A stretch of DNA of 64,000 bases from Amylostereum areolatum (taxonomy: Eukaryota; Basidiomycota; Agaricomycetes; Russulales; Stereaceae). The first letter of the stretch is position 1. Every line of letters begins with the position of its first letter. The DNA lies in NCBI GenBank assembly GCA_012932865.1, contig SAXG01000026.1:434001-498000 (forward strand). The letters are read 5' to 3'. The position numbers were made by a program, and so were the translations under genes. Under the pieces are notes generated by a model that was given only the letters and a program-made list of their open reading frames with translations, ran no database searches and had not been told where the DNA came from. This document shows positions 36,250-46,514 of the stretch, piece by piece.

Positions 36250-37475
36250 GGACTAAATGCGGCAGTGGGTGAAGGTATGTGGCGTAAAGTGGGAATCAGT
36301 CGCGTCGTAAGCCTCGCAAACCGCAACGCACCTTCAGCTCGTGCTTCTCCAAGAGCACCGAACATCTTCGCCCCAAAGTCGTGGTTGTCCTCCCGCTGGA
36401 TGCTCCCGTGCACGAGCACCAAGCGCTTCCCGTCTTCCACGATCTGTCCAGGGGTGAATCCCAACAGCGAGTGCAGAACGATAACCATGTTTCCACCGCG
36501 GCTGAGAACGGCCCACCCTGACTTCTGCGAGGGCTCGGAAGACACGGCGTCGTACACAAGTTGTACAGGTTTTTCCGTGAGCCTGGCGATGGCTGCAGGA
36601 ATGTCGTCGTAAGGAACATCGTGGTAGTCGATGACACGAGTGGCGCCGGCCGATTTGCAGTAAGCCCCGTTATTCTTCGACGCGGTGGTGATGGATAGGA
36701 TTAAATCCAGAGAGCTTCGCAAGCTGGATGGCTGGAGCGATTGCAGAGATGCCAAACCAGGGGTCAAGCTGAAAGGGACCTTGTACACGAACCGAACTGG
36801 CCGACGGAGCTTGAGCCTCCAAAGACGACAGCAGCCTGCCCTGCGTAGTTTCCAACCCCGTCTTTCCACGGGGCGAGCAGGCCAGCACCTCCACCTTGCC
36901 CAGGGATTATACCTTGGCTAGGTCTGATACAGGCCGATCGCCGCGGTGGCCAGCCCAAGCGGGAGCGTAGCTGCCTCATCAAACGACCAGTTCTCCGGAA
37001 TCTGAACGTAGGAAAACCGAGTCAAGGAAGATCAGCATGGGCCCATGGTGGATCTATGTGCGAGGGAGTCACCTTCACACAACGAACGGCATCGCTCAGC
37101 GCATACTGTTGCAAAGTGCAGCGGTCTTAGTCCCAGTATCCTTGAATCACCCTGCATATACGACGGTCAGTCTCTACAGGTCGTGATCTGTCGGCAGGTA
37201 TGTACGTACACTCTGTTGCCCTTCTTCCATCCTTGAACATCGGCAGCCATGTCTTCGATGATTCCAGCACCGTCGTTCCCAATGAGCGCAGGATACCCGA
37301 ACTGGTCCGCGAAGGCGCCGATATTCTTGATGAGGTTGTCGACCGGGCTGATAGCGGCGGACTGGACTTTGACGAGAACTTGTCCTGGACCCGGGGTTGG
37401 AATGGGTCGACTACCGACCTCGACTTTGTCGCTGCCCTTAGACGCGATGAGGAGGGCTTTCTGGATAGGAGACAT
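36250..37475 (-). pseudogene. Broken zinc-type alcohol dehydrogenase / enoyl reductase (MDR family)
   Basis: The N-terminal exon (about 37209-37475) is clean: MSPIQKALLIASKG, GPGQVLVKVQSAAISPVDNL and FGYPALIGNDGAGIIEDM. Next come FDEAATLPLGLATAAIGLYQ, then the cofactor-binding GGSSSVGQF, AIQLAKLSGFNPI, SAGATRVIDYHDVPYDDIP and GGNMVIVLHSLLGF. A TAG follows GLYQT near 36920, and one extra base near 36705 breaks the frame after GFNPI. The usual last 60 residues of the family are missing after HELK. These NAD(P)H-dependent oxidoreductases often act in secondary metabolism; this copy is probably non-functional, although unrecognised introns could rescue part of it. Confidence 0.65.
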
Positions 37476-37883
37476 AGGCTTGTGTGGTTAAGAGCTGCGC
37501 TGTTGAATGGGTGAATGTGAGTGAGCCGCGTCGATTGGGGTGGCCCGTATATGATGACCCACCCATAGATGGCTGACCCACCCCTGTAAATTGCCATCGC
37601 GGGAGCAAGTGGAACCTTAGTGCGTAGCCCTTGTAAGAGGTCAAACTGTGAGTATGAGGGGGGGGGGACAACGGGTTATTATGGACGTCAATCAACATAG
37701 CGGGGAGTCTAAATTTCTCGAGCATGGTAGACGGTAAGTAGACCCCAGGACATTTGAGAAGTAATAAGTATTTCCGGATTTGGTGTCGCGATCACGTGCG
37801 AATCGTTTGAGCTCGCTTTCCGGCGGGAATTTCCGCCTTTCTCTTTCACCACCATCTACTTACGACTGCTCCCCATCCATCTT
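37476..37883. other. Intergenic, divergent promoter region
   Basis: Between the start of the minus-strand dehydrogenase remnant and the plus-strand nuclear-protein gene. TCACGTG lies at 37792-37798, 86 bp before the ATG. A short G run is at about 37660. Confidence 0.5.
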
Positions 37884-39967
37884 ATGCCTCCTCCGCTCAT
37901 CGGCACCGTCGAGGAAAGCAAGGCTCAGCGACTTGAGCGACACAAGGCGCGCTTTCGCGAACGTGGAGGGTACGTGCACTCCTTCAATGTCCTGGCATCG
38001 TCTCTGACCTCATGCCAGGGTATTCGTCCCCCGCGAGAAGAATGTACTCTTGGAAATCCTCCTTGCACGTGGGGTCAATGGAGACTCTCCGACGAAACCG
38101 CAACCATCTGGTCCCTCCCCACGAAAGGCTCCTCGGAAGTCGGCGGCATCTTCGAAGATGGCTAGGAAACCCAAAGCACCGCGAAAGAGTACCAAGAAAT
38201 CGGTGGTTGCCGCTGGCGAGGACGATGATGTCATTCCTGTGAAGAAGACAAAGGGGAAGGGGAAGGCCAAAGTCGTTGAAGGTGCGAGTGGTGAATGTTC
38301 AGTCTTCGACTCATCTGACATGCCTCGCAGGCGACGTTGCCGAGGGACCCTCTGACCCCACACGTTCGAAGAGCAAACCTTCTAAATCGAAGAAAATCAC
38401 AAAGGAGAAAACTGAAGATGATGCGATGGGTATGTGCCCTATACTCTTTAGTCTTGACCCATCCTCAGTGTCATATTCCAGACAACGTACCAAAACTGCC
38501 AAGAAAGAAAGCTGCGGTCAAAGTTCCTCGGGGGAAATCGAAGGTCAAGGTTTGCGAAGGTACGTCGCAGCCTTCCGTTGTGATAATCAGATATCCGACC
38601 GATACTCATACCCCATCTTAGAATTTGAAGACGCGGAAGTCCCCGAGCCTGCTCTTTCTAAGACCTCCAAGCGGAAGGAAGCATCATCTTCTACCTCAGT
38701 CGATTCTCCTTCAGGCAAGCTTTCAGCACCGACTGGACTTGTTCGTCGTTGACATGTATTTTCGCAGACGAACCCTCAGTGCCTGCTCCCAACTTACCTT
38801 CGTCTAGCACCACCCCTTCGTTCAAGGTCCCAGCATCGAAACGCAAACCATCTACAACCTCCAGCAAACCTACCTCCTCAGCATCTACGTCCGTATCTTC
38901 CCATGATCCGGCATCTATCTCAACCGCGCGCACAACGCCTGATCCCATCCCCGTCACAAAACCACCCCGGCAAAAGTTTAAGATTCGCCCCCCGGCCGAA
39001 TGGGATCTGTCAACTATTGTCGAGTCGCAAGAAGAAGACGAGGAGGATGACGTGCCTCTTGCACAGCTTTTGGCTACCGCGCCGCCAGAGCATCCTGTTC
39101 TCCCTCCTCCACTAACTGAATCGACGAAAGGCAAGAAGCGGGTGCAAGAGGTGGAGAAACCTGCCCCTAATAAGAAACGGAAAGTCAAGCCTGTCATCAA
39201 CCGAGATGATGAAGCCCTTCTGCAGCCCAAACGTCCAGCGAAAAAACGTGCCCAAGTAGCGTCTGTAGGCGAGGACGAGCCTTCCATTCCAAAGTGCAAG
39301 GTGGTCACCCCACCCACCGTTGACGTTGCTACCAAATACGCAGAAGGACAAGACGCGCTGGTGAAGCGCAAGCGCGCTCGAGTAGAGGACGACGAGCATG
39401 CCACGAAGAACGATCCACCGCCGAAGAAACGTGCACGCAAGCCTGTCGAAGAAGCTGCCCCCAAACTCAAACGGTCTCAGGCGAGACCCTCGGTCTCCGA
39501 TCTCAAAGTGGAAGCCGACGCCGATGTCCCCCTTCCCATTCCATCTCGGTATGAGTACTTTTACATATACCCCTCGCTCCTTATCCTTATTATAGGTCAC
39601 CCAGTCATGGAAAGGAGAACCGCGATGCCGTTTCTCGTGTAGCTAATGAGGCATCTAAAGTACCGTCTGTTCGCGTACGTCTCTTGACCCCTTCACGTTT
39701 CTTTCTAATTTTGACACTCCCATCTAGCCCATTCCGTCGCCAGTCAAGCCCTTACGCAAAGCCGGTAAACTTGCCACAAAAGTCTTGGAACCCAAAGCAG
39801 CCATTCCTCCGACCAAGCCTCGTTCAAAGAAGGCGGCACCCCCATCGCATCGCAGCAAACCACCATCACGCGGCCCCCCTCCTGACGTACTCAAGCGCGT
39901 TGAAGCCTGCGCGCGTATGCGGTGCGCACCAGACGACGAAGACGACGAAATAGATTTTCTCTCATGA
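37884..39967 (+). CDS. Lysine-rich, probably nuclear protein of unknown function
   Basis: Eight exons (37884-37969, 38019-38281, 38331-38429, 38482-38559, 38622-38714, 38768-39548, 39596-39674, 39728-39967) give 572 aa, all in phase. The only ordered-looking part is the N-terminus: RLERHKARFRERGG followed by VFVPREKNVLLEILLARGVN. The rest alternates basic clusters resembling nuclear localisation signals (KKRKVKP, KRPAKKRAQ, PPKKRARKP) with acidic and Ser/Pro stretches. It ends with an acidic DDEDDEIDFLS. The intron 38715-38767 uses a GC donor (AG/GCAAGC). I do not recognise the family; chromatin or kinetochore association would be a guess. Confidence 0.78.
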
Positions 39968-40344
39968 CATTCCATCTACGTTATCATTCTGTTTGTCGTG
40001 TCACAGCCTACTCTCTATCACGATTCACTGCATGTCTGCATTCCCCTGCCGTTACTCGTATCTGTTGTCGCATGTTCCTTTGTCATGGATATATCTATCA
40101 TCATTTGTAGAATTGTATTATACAGCACATACTTATGTACGCCAACCATCACTCGGAAGGGGGTGGGTTTCACGGAGAACGAATTGGACTACCAGCTGAA
40201 GTGAGCTGGTCCACTTCGACGAAGACTAGACAGGTTTGAAGAACGTACGAAGCAACGCACGGTGAATATTCGACAAATAAGTAAACAGAACAAAACGGAG
40301 CATCAAATACATCAAACACAACAGCCTAGCCTAGAGGAAGCGAG

Positions 40345-43300
40345 CTATGAAATAATCATCGCGTCCGAATCCGCCAGCTCTTGTACCACCTTTAACTTCT
40401 CCACACCGTCGTCCTTCTGTGGATCCCACTCTATGCCAAGGTCGCGCCCTCGCGCTCGGCGGTCTACTAAGGATGGTGTAGGTGTTGCGGGCTCGACTGG
40501 CTCAGCGGGCGTCGTCTCGTCCTCGTCAGGTTCCGGGGCATCATCCATGCCTTCGTCCCCGACACCATCATCTTCATCACGGTCAAGTTCGGGTTCCTCG
40601 TCGCTGAGATCCATCACATCCTCAAATGTCATTGACGGACCAGCGCCCTCGTCGTCCTGTTCCCCAAGCCGCGACGATGAAGCCTCTCCAGACCCAGATG
40701 CTACGGAACGTTTGGGTATCTTGCCGGATTTCTCTAGCTTGTGAATGACCTTCTGAATGTATTCTTTGGCGAACTTTTTGACCTTGGCCGTCTTCTCCTC
40801 CGAGAGTGCATCAAGCCTGTTATCCTTGTAACTTGCCGATTTTTTCTCCTTGTCCGCAATGATACGTGTGAGCTAGTAGACATACGCATTCCATCAGTAC
40901 GATGTGTAGGTTCGCAAAGCGCGAGGTCGTACGAACCTCCTCGGCATGTTTCTTGAATGTGTCGCGGTCTAACTTGGCGCGGTATTTCGACATCACCTTG
41001 ACCACGACCGCACCCACGAGTTTTAACAGGCGCTTTTCCTTGTTAGCCTCGCGTCCTGCCTCTCGCTCCTTTCTTCGTCGTTTTTCCTTGTCCTTCCGCT
41101 CCCTCTGTCGCTTTTCCCGGTCTTCCTTCGACTCGGTCTTCCTCTTGGCCCGCTTTGCCTCCTCTATAGCCCTTTGACCTGCCTTCGCTTCTTCCGCTTC
41201 TCGGGCGGCGATCGCAGCCGCAATGACTGCCGCAGCACTTGCCTTGGTTTTCTGAGGATCGACATAGTACACAGGTGGCTCTGCAGGAACGATTTTGGGA
41301 GATGTTGCCCAAGTCGCACTGGAGGGAGGTGGGGAAATGGGCCGAAATCCTTTAGTGCCCATAGGAGTGATATTCAACCTGACCGGTTCGAACGCATATT
41401 TAGAACGTTTGGTTGGTCGGGGCTCAGGTTCGGCGGAGTTATACGACGGAGGTGTTGCCCACTCGTCCTCCTCAGCATCCTAAATAGGATGTAAAAAGGA
41501 TACAAATTATAACTGAAGTTCAAACGCACAGTTTTCATACGTTTGGGGATCCGGTATGCTGTCTCCAGCATTGACCACGCATCCAAAAGCTGAGAGAAGA
41601 ATCATCAGTGAAGACGTCGCATGCTGAAGTTGGTCCAATGTACCTTCTGAGCAGCTTCCTTCAGTGACTCGTTATCAGAGTGCAGGCAAGCTTCAACTGG
41701 TTCACTGATCTTCGAATCGTCAATCTTGTTACGTGAGATCATAGGCCACTTGGCCATACAGTCGACCGCCTGCTCTGTGATGAGAAATATATATCGATAC
41801 CTGATCCAAATACAACTTACGAGTAGCAAGACCTCTGCATCGTTCGAATAATCGTCCATGACGTTGGACATAGTGCTGAACCCACGAAGACGCATCAACG
41901 ACGTAAAAGCAGCTTGATCGTCGCTCATCTATAAATGCTCTCAGAAGCCTGGAGTACCTGAAGAAGAGCACGACCAACCTTGATACGGCCAAGAAGTTTG
42001 AGCATGACCTTGCGGCTTTGGGTCTGAGCAATGGCTTGGACGACCTTCGGGACATCCTTCACCTGAAGCGGCTTGAGTTCAGGGGTCCAATCGTCATCCA
42101 GTTTCCTGCCCTTGCGCTTCTTGCTCCCCTTCAAGCCGAGGCGTTCAACCTCGTCGGAGATACCAAGAGCTGCATCCCGTGTCAGTAACGTTTCCAAGTG
42201 ACTACGTTGATCATACCATCAAGATAAAGATCATCCATAGCGGCGATATCTGTCTGGGTCTTTCCACCAATGAAACCCACACACTTGGCCTCACCACAGT
42301 AACACGGCTGCGCATCATGCCTGTGCGATCCTGTTAGCTGTTGCGAATATGTGTGATGCGCCCGGAATGCTACGTACCCATAACGGTCGACGTTGTAGTT
42401 GAACGTTAACTCCTCGTGTTTGAAGATCTTGCGGTTTGCAAAGATACCCATACGAACATGGTGACCCACCGTCCATTTTGCGACGTAGCAATTTGGGTTA
42501 CATGAGTGATTTGCGAATCGACCGATCCCTCCGCGTTTTGTCGCATCGATGAACTACCTTGACATTCAACCATACTCTTCCTTCCTCAAGAGCGGAACGA
42601 CACGCACCTCATCCTTCTGGAGCATCATAAAATAGAAGTGCTTGATGCCCTCCTCAGCATATTCCCGCATACGCTTGACAAACGATGGATTGGAGACCAC
42701 GTCGCCCACATACTCGTATATGAACGCATCCCTTTGCCACCTGTCAGCCTAGTGCGCCTATAGAACAGCGAAACACGCACTTTGGGATGTTGTCCTTCGC
42801 CCGCAACCCAAATCCTTTCATCTCTGTCTTCACGATTTCGATAGGGGCATACTGCCGACGTTGAAACCTGCGACGACACGAAACAGCGAACATGAGCACA
42901 CCGAGTGAAAGGGCCACATAGGAGGCAAAAATGCTCACCTCTGGTTCTGACAATGATTTCGACAGCGACAGTCATCTTCCAAACACTCGACCTGCGTGAG
43001 GCGATTGATGCAGTCGGAACCGTCCCCACAGGCCACCCACGGTTTATCTACGCCTACATCGAACACGCTCAAAGTCCGCCTTCTACGCTAGTGAAACGGA
43101 AACGACGGGGAACTGACCATATTCATACACACAATCGCACGTCATGCCCTCCTGTGCCTCCCTGCTCCTCCCAAGGGTCTGGTATTGATAATGGTTGGCT
43201 GGAATCTCAGTAAACGTTCGCATAGCATCTTCCGTCGCCACGGGGAGGTGGTCGATGAGCTGAGGTCCCGTTCTTACGGGTGTCGGCGTCGGGGTCAGCA

Positions 43301-43553
43301 ACTGGGGGGGTGTCGGTGTCGAGTTGAGCTTGAGTTTGGCGGCATCGGGGAGGATAGCTTCAAGTTTGATGTTGACGCCGACCGACAAGGGTTCATCCTG
43401 TGTCGGCGATAGTTCCCCCTGCGAACCGGCATCCGAGGGGTCTTCGTTAGTGTTCCCCTTGGTGTCGGGGTCATGGTATGCATCGAGAGGAGTGGAGGGA
43501 GTCCAGCGCTCCCTCTTGCGGAACGGGGCGGGCAGTGTCATGGTAAGAGTCAA
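40345..43553 (-). CDS. set2: Histone H3 lysine-36 methyltransferase Set2
   Basis: Twelve exons: 43118-43553, 42939-43053, 42781-42867, 42608-42731, 42378-42553, 42217-42320, 41979-42169, 41821-41928, 41644-41769, 41530-41589, 40937-41479 and 40345-40872, about 865 aa. The order is Set2-like: AWS cysteines ([14 protein letters not shown]), SET domain ([44 protein letters not shown]), post-SET ([15 protein letters not shown]), a helical middle domain ([18 protein letters not shown]) and a C-terminal SRI domain ([16 protein letters not shown]...[11 protein letters not shown]). SRI binds the phosphorylated RNA polymerase II tail, linking H3K36 methylation to transcription. The acceptor at 42732 is preferred over 42741 because it yields IPKDAFIYEY. 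Confidence 0.95.
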
Positions 43554-44613
43554 GCCTTAGAGAACAATGTGCGCGCGACAAGCGTCACAAAAAAAATCCA
43601 GTTTCCACCTAGAATATGCAACAAAAGCCAAGTCAGCGGGTCGGAGGCGACGAGTGCATACTCGTTCGGTCCTAGGGTCGAGCTTGTAGTGGTGGTCGTG
43701 AGTCAACAGGCGGTGCTCCCGAATGCCGCGCCATTTCCTCGCCACGCCGCTCCTGGCAGTGGCAGTCCCACCCATTTCGACAACCGCCGCTCTTTCCGCA
43801 ATAATAACGCTATGTTACGGCAACGAAAATGGTTGAATAAAGAGGTGCAAGGCATCTTACAGTAATAGTCGGACAAAGCTACACGTAGCAACGGAGGATA
43901 AGTCGGGCGGCCGGAACACCTGGGTGAAACACATCGCCCCCAAAGCCCCAGATAGATAAAAAAACATGATATATTGTGGATACAACACTGCAATTATATC
44001 CGGGCAGGAAGTTGGGACGGAGCTACCTTCGTAGATTCAACAAGGACGGTATACCTAGAGAAAATGCTTGTCAGTCGATGCACGGTTCCACCAGGACCAA
44101 CGGACGAGGAAGACAAGATAAAGTAAGGTATCAGAGATGCACGTGTGTTTGGCTATGTGCGTATACCGATCGTCAAAGCACTCTGCTACGACTGGGGCGG
44201 CAACGGTCTCATCATAGGAAGTGATGCAAGAAAAGAGGCGATAAGAGACGTAGGCCCACCTATGAAATGATATCCCGCACTTGGCACTAGGTAAGCTGCA
44301 TACGAATTAGACCTGAAAGTGAGTCGTCAGTATAAGTCCGGCAACGTGAATGTCAAAAGAGGAAGGTCAGTGGCGCATAATGTTTGGCTGTATGCTGAAC
44401 CGATCGTCAAAGCCCTCTGGCTACGACTGGGGCGGCATGGATGTCATCACAAAGCAGAAAAGAACGGGTGCTCACCTGCTGGTACACACTTCAACATCAA
44501 TCTTCTTCACACATAAGGTGGAGCACACCTTACCCTACTTCCGGGAACATAGAGCTAGCTGGGTGAAAAGGAGTATATGATGATAACCAAATCCGGAGTT
44601 TACAGGATGTCCG
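43554..44613. other. Intergenic region with diverged direct repeats
   Basis: No gene is supported. Two segments of about 70 bp (44146-44215 and 44381-44452) are clearly related, sharing TGTTTGGCT, CGATCGTCAAAGC and CTACGACTGGGGCGGCA. Confidence 0.55.
44146..44452. repeat. Pair of diverged ~70-bp direct repeats
   Basis: Copy 1 is at 44146-44215 and copy 2 at 44381-44452, starting 235 bp apart. The core CGATCGTCAAAGC(A/C)CTCTG is nearly identical. The copies differ by several substitutions and small gaps, so the duplication is not recent. Confidence 0.6.
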
Positions 44614-45251
44614 TCACTGTGGAGATGCAGGCAGAACAGCGTCCTCATCCCGGCCTATACAAATGTAATCATTAGTATCCCTCAAGGTCATTACGCGCGA
44701 ATGAGGAAAAAGGACGCACCCTCGTAGAACTTCTCCAAGAACGAGCGCTGCGGCCTGTGCTGGTTCTCCAACAATATCCCCAGTATGTGCGGCTCCTGCT
44801 TCCAACAGTTCATTGTTTCCTGGAACTCTTGCCTTCCCTTAAGGATGAGGACGTCGATGACCTTGGGGTCTGTGACATGACGGTTCTGCTCGAATCTCTG
44901 ACGAATCTGCGAACGGATGTAGGAAGCTGGGACATTAAGGGCGAATAGAGTGCAAAGCTCCGGAGCCTGTCATCATCAGTCGACAACCAGAAGGGAGGAG
45001 AAGATGAGAGGTGGTGAAAGCGAAGTGCCGCGAAAATTTCGGGAAAAAAAGCGAAAGGTTTGTTTGGTCGTGCGGGCAAACACGCGAGCGGGTACGGACC
45101 TGAGTGAGTGACTGGGGTGTCCGCCGACGAATAGAAAAGTACGCACCGAGCGGTACCAGTCCCTGTATAGTTGAATTACCCTTTGCCTCGCCGTCGCAGG
45201 ATCTCCTGAGGTCTTCACTGTGCGCGCGAAGCGTGCGGGAATGGTGGTCAT
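44614..45251 (-). CDS. NDUFA6: Mitochondrial complex I LYR-motif subunit, NDUFA6-like
   Basis: Three exons (45147-45251, 44720-44966, 44614-44654) give 130 aa, the normal size. The LYR motif is in VIQLYRDWYRS, with the family's conserved phenylalanine further on. Family features follow: APELCTLFALNVPASYIRSQ, IRQRFEQNRHVTDPKVIDV and LILKGRQEFQETMN. LYR proteins of this type sit on the matrix arm of NADH:ubiquinone oxidoreductase and bind acyl carrier protein. The first intron (44967-45146) is 180 nt, three times the local norm. The start is the ATG that begins MTTIPARFAR. Confidence 0.9.
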
Positions 45252-45431
45252 GGTGCGTTGAAGTTGGGTTGGAAGTGCGCGGTCGATTCGCGTCGGAGGG
45301 GACAGGGCTACAGCGTGAGACAATGATGCCTTTTGTGGATCCGTGCAACAGCGTCCTCAGATTACTGCTATCCTCTGCTCCTCATCTCTTTCCGTATCTT
45401 CTTCCGATCTTGTCTTCACCGATCTTAACCG

Positions 45432-46412
45432 ATGGCACGCGGCTCAGGTGCGTTTGCACAGCTGACCTTGGAAGGATTCTTTTCATTTTTATCCAGGCAA
45501 ATTCAAGACGAAACGCGGTGGAGGCCGTAACTTCAGGTACGTACCCGCCTTGATTAACGACTGAGGATCGGACGTGAATATGTGCTTCTTTTCTCTGGTT
45601 CACAGTCGCAACCTTCAGCTCGACGAAAATGGAACGGCGGTTTCTGTCGACAAACGGTACGTGTCCCGACCACCAATCCGTAGCCACGAAATTCTTACCG
45701 AGAGCTGTTATGCTGCTAGTCCGCGTCGTGGCCAGGACGATGACAGCGACGAGGACGACGAAGAGGATGAAGAGGATGAAGAAGAGGAGGAGGAGGAGGA
45801 GGAGGAGGATGAAGATGACGAAGATGGTGATGCACCGTCCTCGAGCCAGCATCCTGAACTCACCCGTGCCGAGCGTCGGGAGCTTAAGAAGAAGCAAGCA
45901 GCAGAGAAGGCCAAAACCGGCGACGGGGATGAGGAGGAAACCGACGAAATGCTCGTGAACCCGAACCGTGCGATCAAGAAGATGACAATCTCTGACTTGA
46001 ACGAGCCCCGTCAAATGAGCCGGAAGGAGAGGTGCGTTGGACTTCATGTTTGCCCTGAATATTTGCCCATCCAGTTATATGCACAGGGAGGCAAAGGACA
46101 AGAAGGATGCGCAGGAGCGCTACTGGAAGGTATTGAGCACTTATTCGTCTACTTGTGGTTGTAGCCAACCTTTTCTCCTCGTCAGCTTCACGTACAGGGA
46201 AAGACGGACGAAGCAAAGACGGACCTGGCACGTCTCGCCAAGATTCGACAGGAGCGTGAAGCAGCACAGGCGAGGCGTAAGGCTGAGGCAGAGGGTCGGT
46301 GATCATCCTATGATTTGCTTACCTGTTACTGACCATTTTTTTCTCAGCCAAACAACAAGAACTGGAGGTGAAGCAAGCTGGGACTCGGACCAAGCGGTAA
46401 ACCGAGCTTGAC
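45432..46412 (+). CDS. PDAP1-like 28-kDa heat- and acid-stable phosphoprotein
   Basis: Seven exons (45432-45447, 45497-45536, 45606-45656, 45720-46031, 46087-46129, 46186-46294, 46348-46412) give 211 aa. The N-terminus MARGSGKFKTKRGGGRNFS is basic. It is followed by a long Asp/Glu run encoded by a GAG/GAC microsatellite (about 45745-45830). The conserved core is ELTRAERRELKKKQ, NPNRAIKKMTISDLNEPRQM and SRKEREAKDKKDAQERYWK. A charged helix (DLARLAKIRQEREAAQARRK) is near the end. Animal PDAP1 is a small phosphoprotein linked to growth-factor signalling and RNA binding; the fungal role is not established. The gene is divergent from NDUFA6 with only 180 bp between start codons. Confidence 0.88.
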
Positions 46413-46514
46413 CACTGTAAGTATCTCATACACACATGTACCCTTACTGTATAGGGAAGCGTCGATTGCGAATTGTATAATGCTGTACTTTGCACCATCT
46501 ACTAGATCGATGCT

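Noticed and set aside
23799..37475. Secondary-metabolite cluster formed by the monooxygenase and the dehydrogenase
   Set aside because: The two are 11 kb apart with housekeeping genes between them, both look broken, and no synthase or transporter is present.
40902..41494. Plus-strand frames opposite set2
   Set aside because: Antisense of the Lys/Glu/Arg-rich region of Set2; no independent signal.
42732..42780. Shorter 40-nt version of a Set2 intron (42741-42780)
   Set aside because: It would insert three residues into the conserved IPKDAFIYEY stretch; the acceptor nine bases later restores the family pattern.
45708..45977. Minus-strand frame with a poly-serine run
   Set aside because: It is the antisense shadow of the GAG/GAC repeat in the PDAP1-like coding exon.
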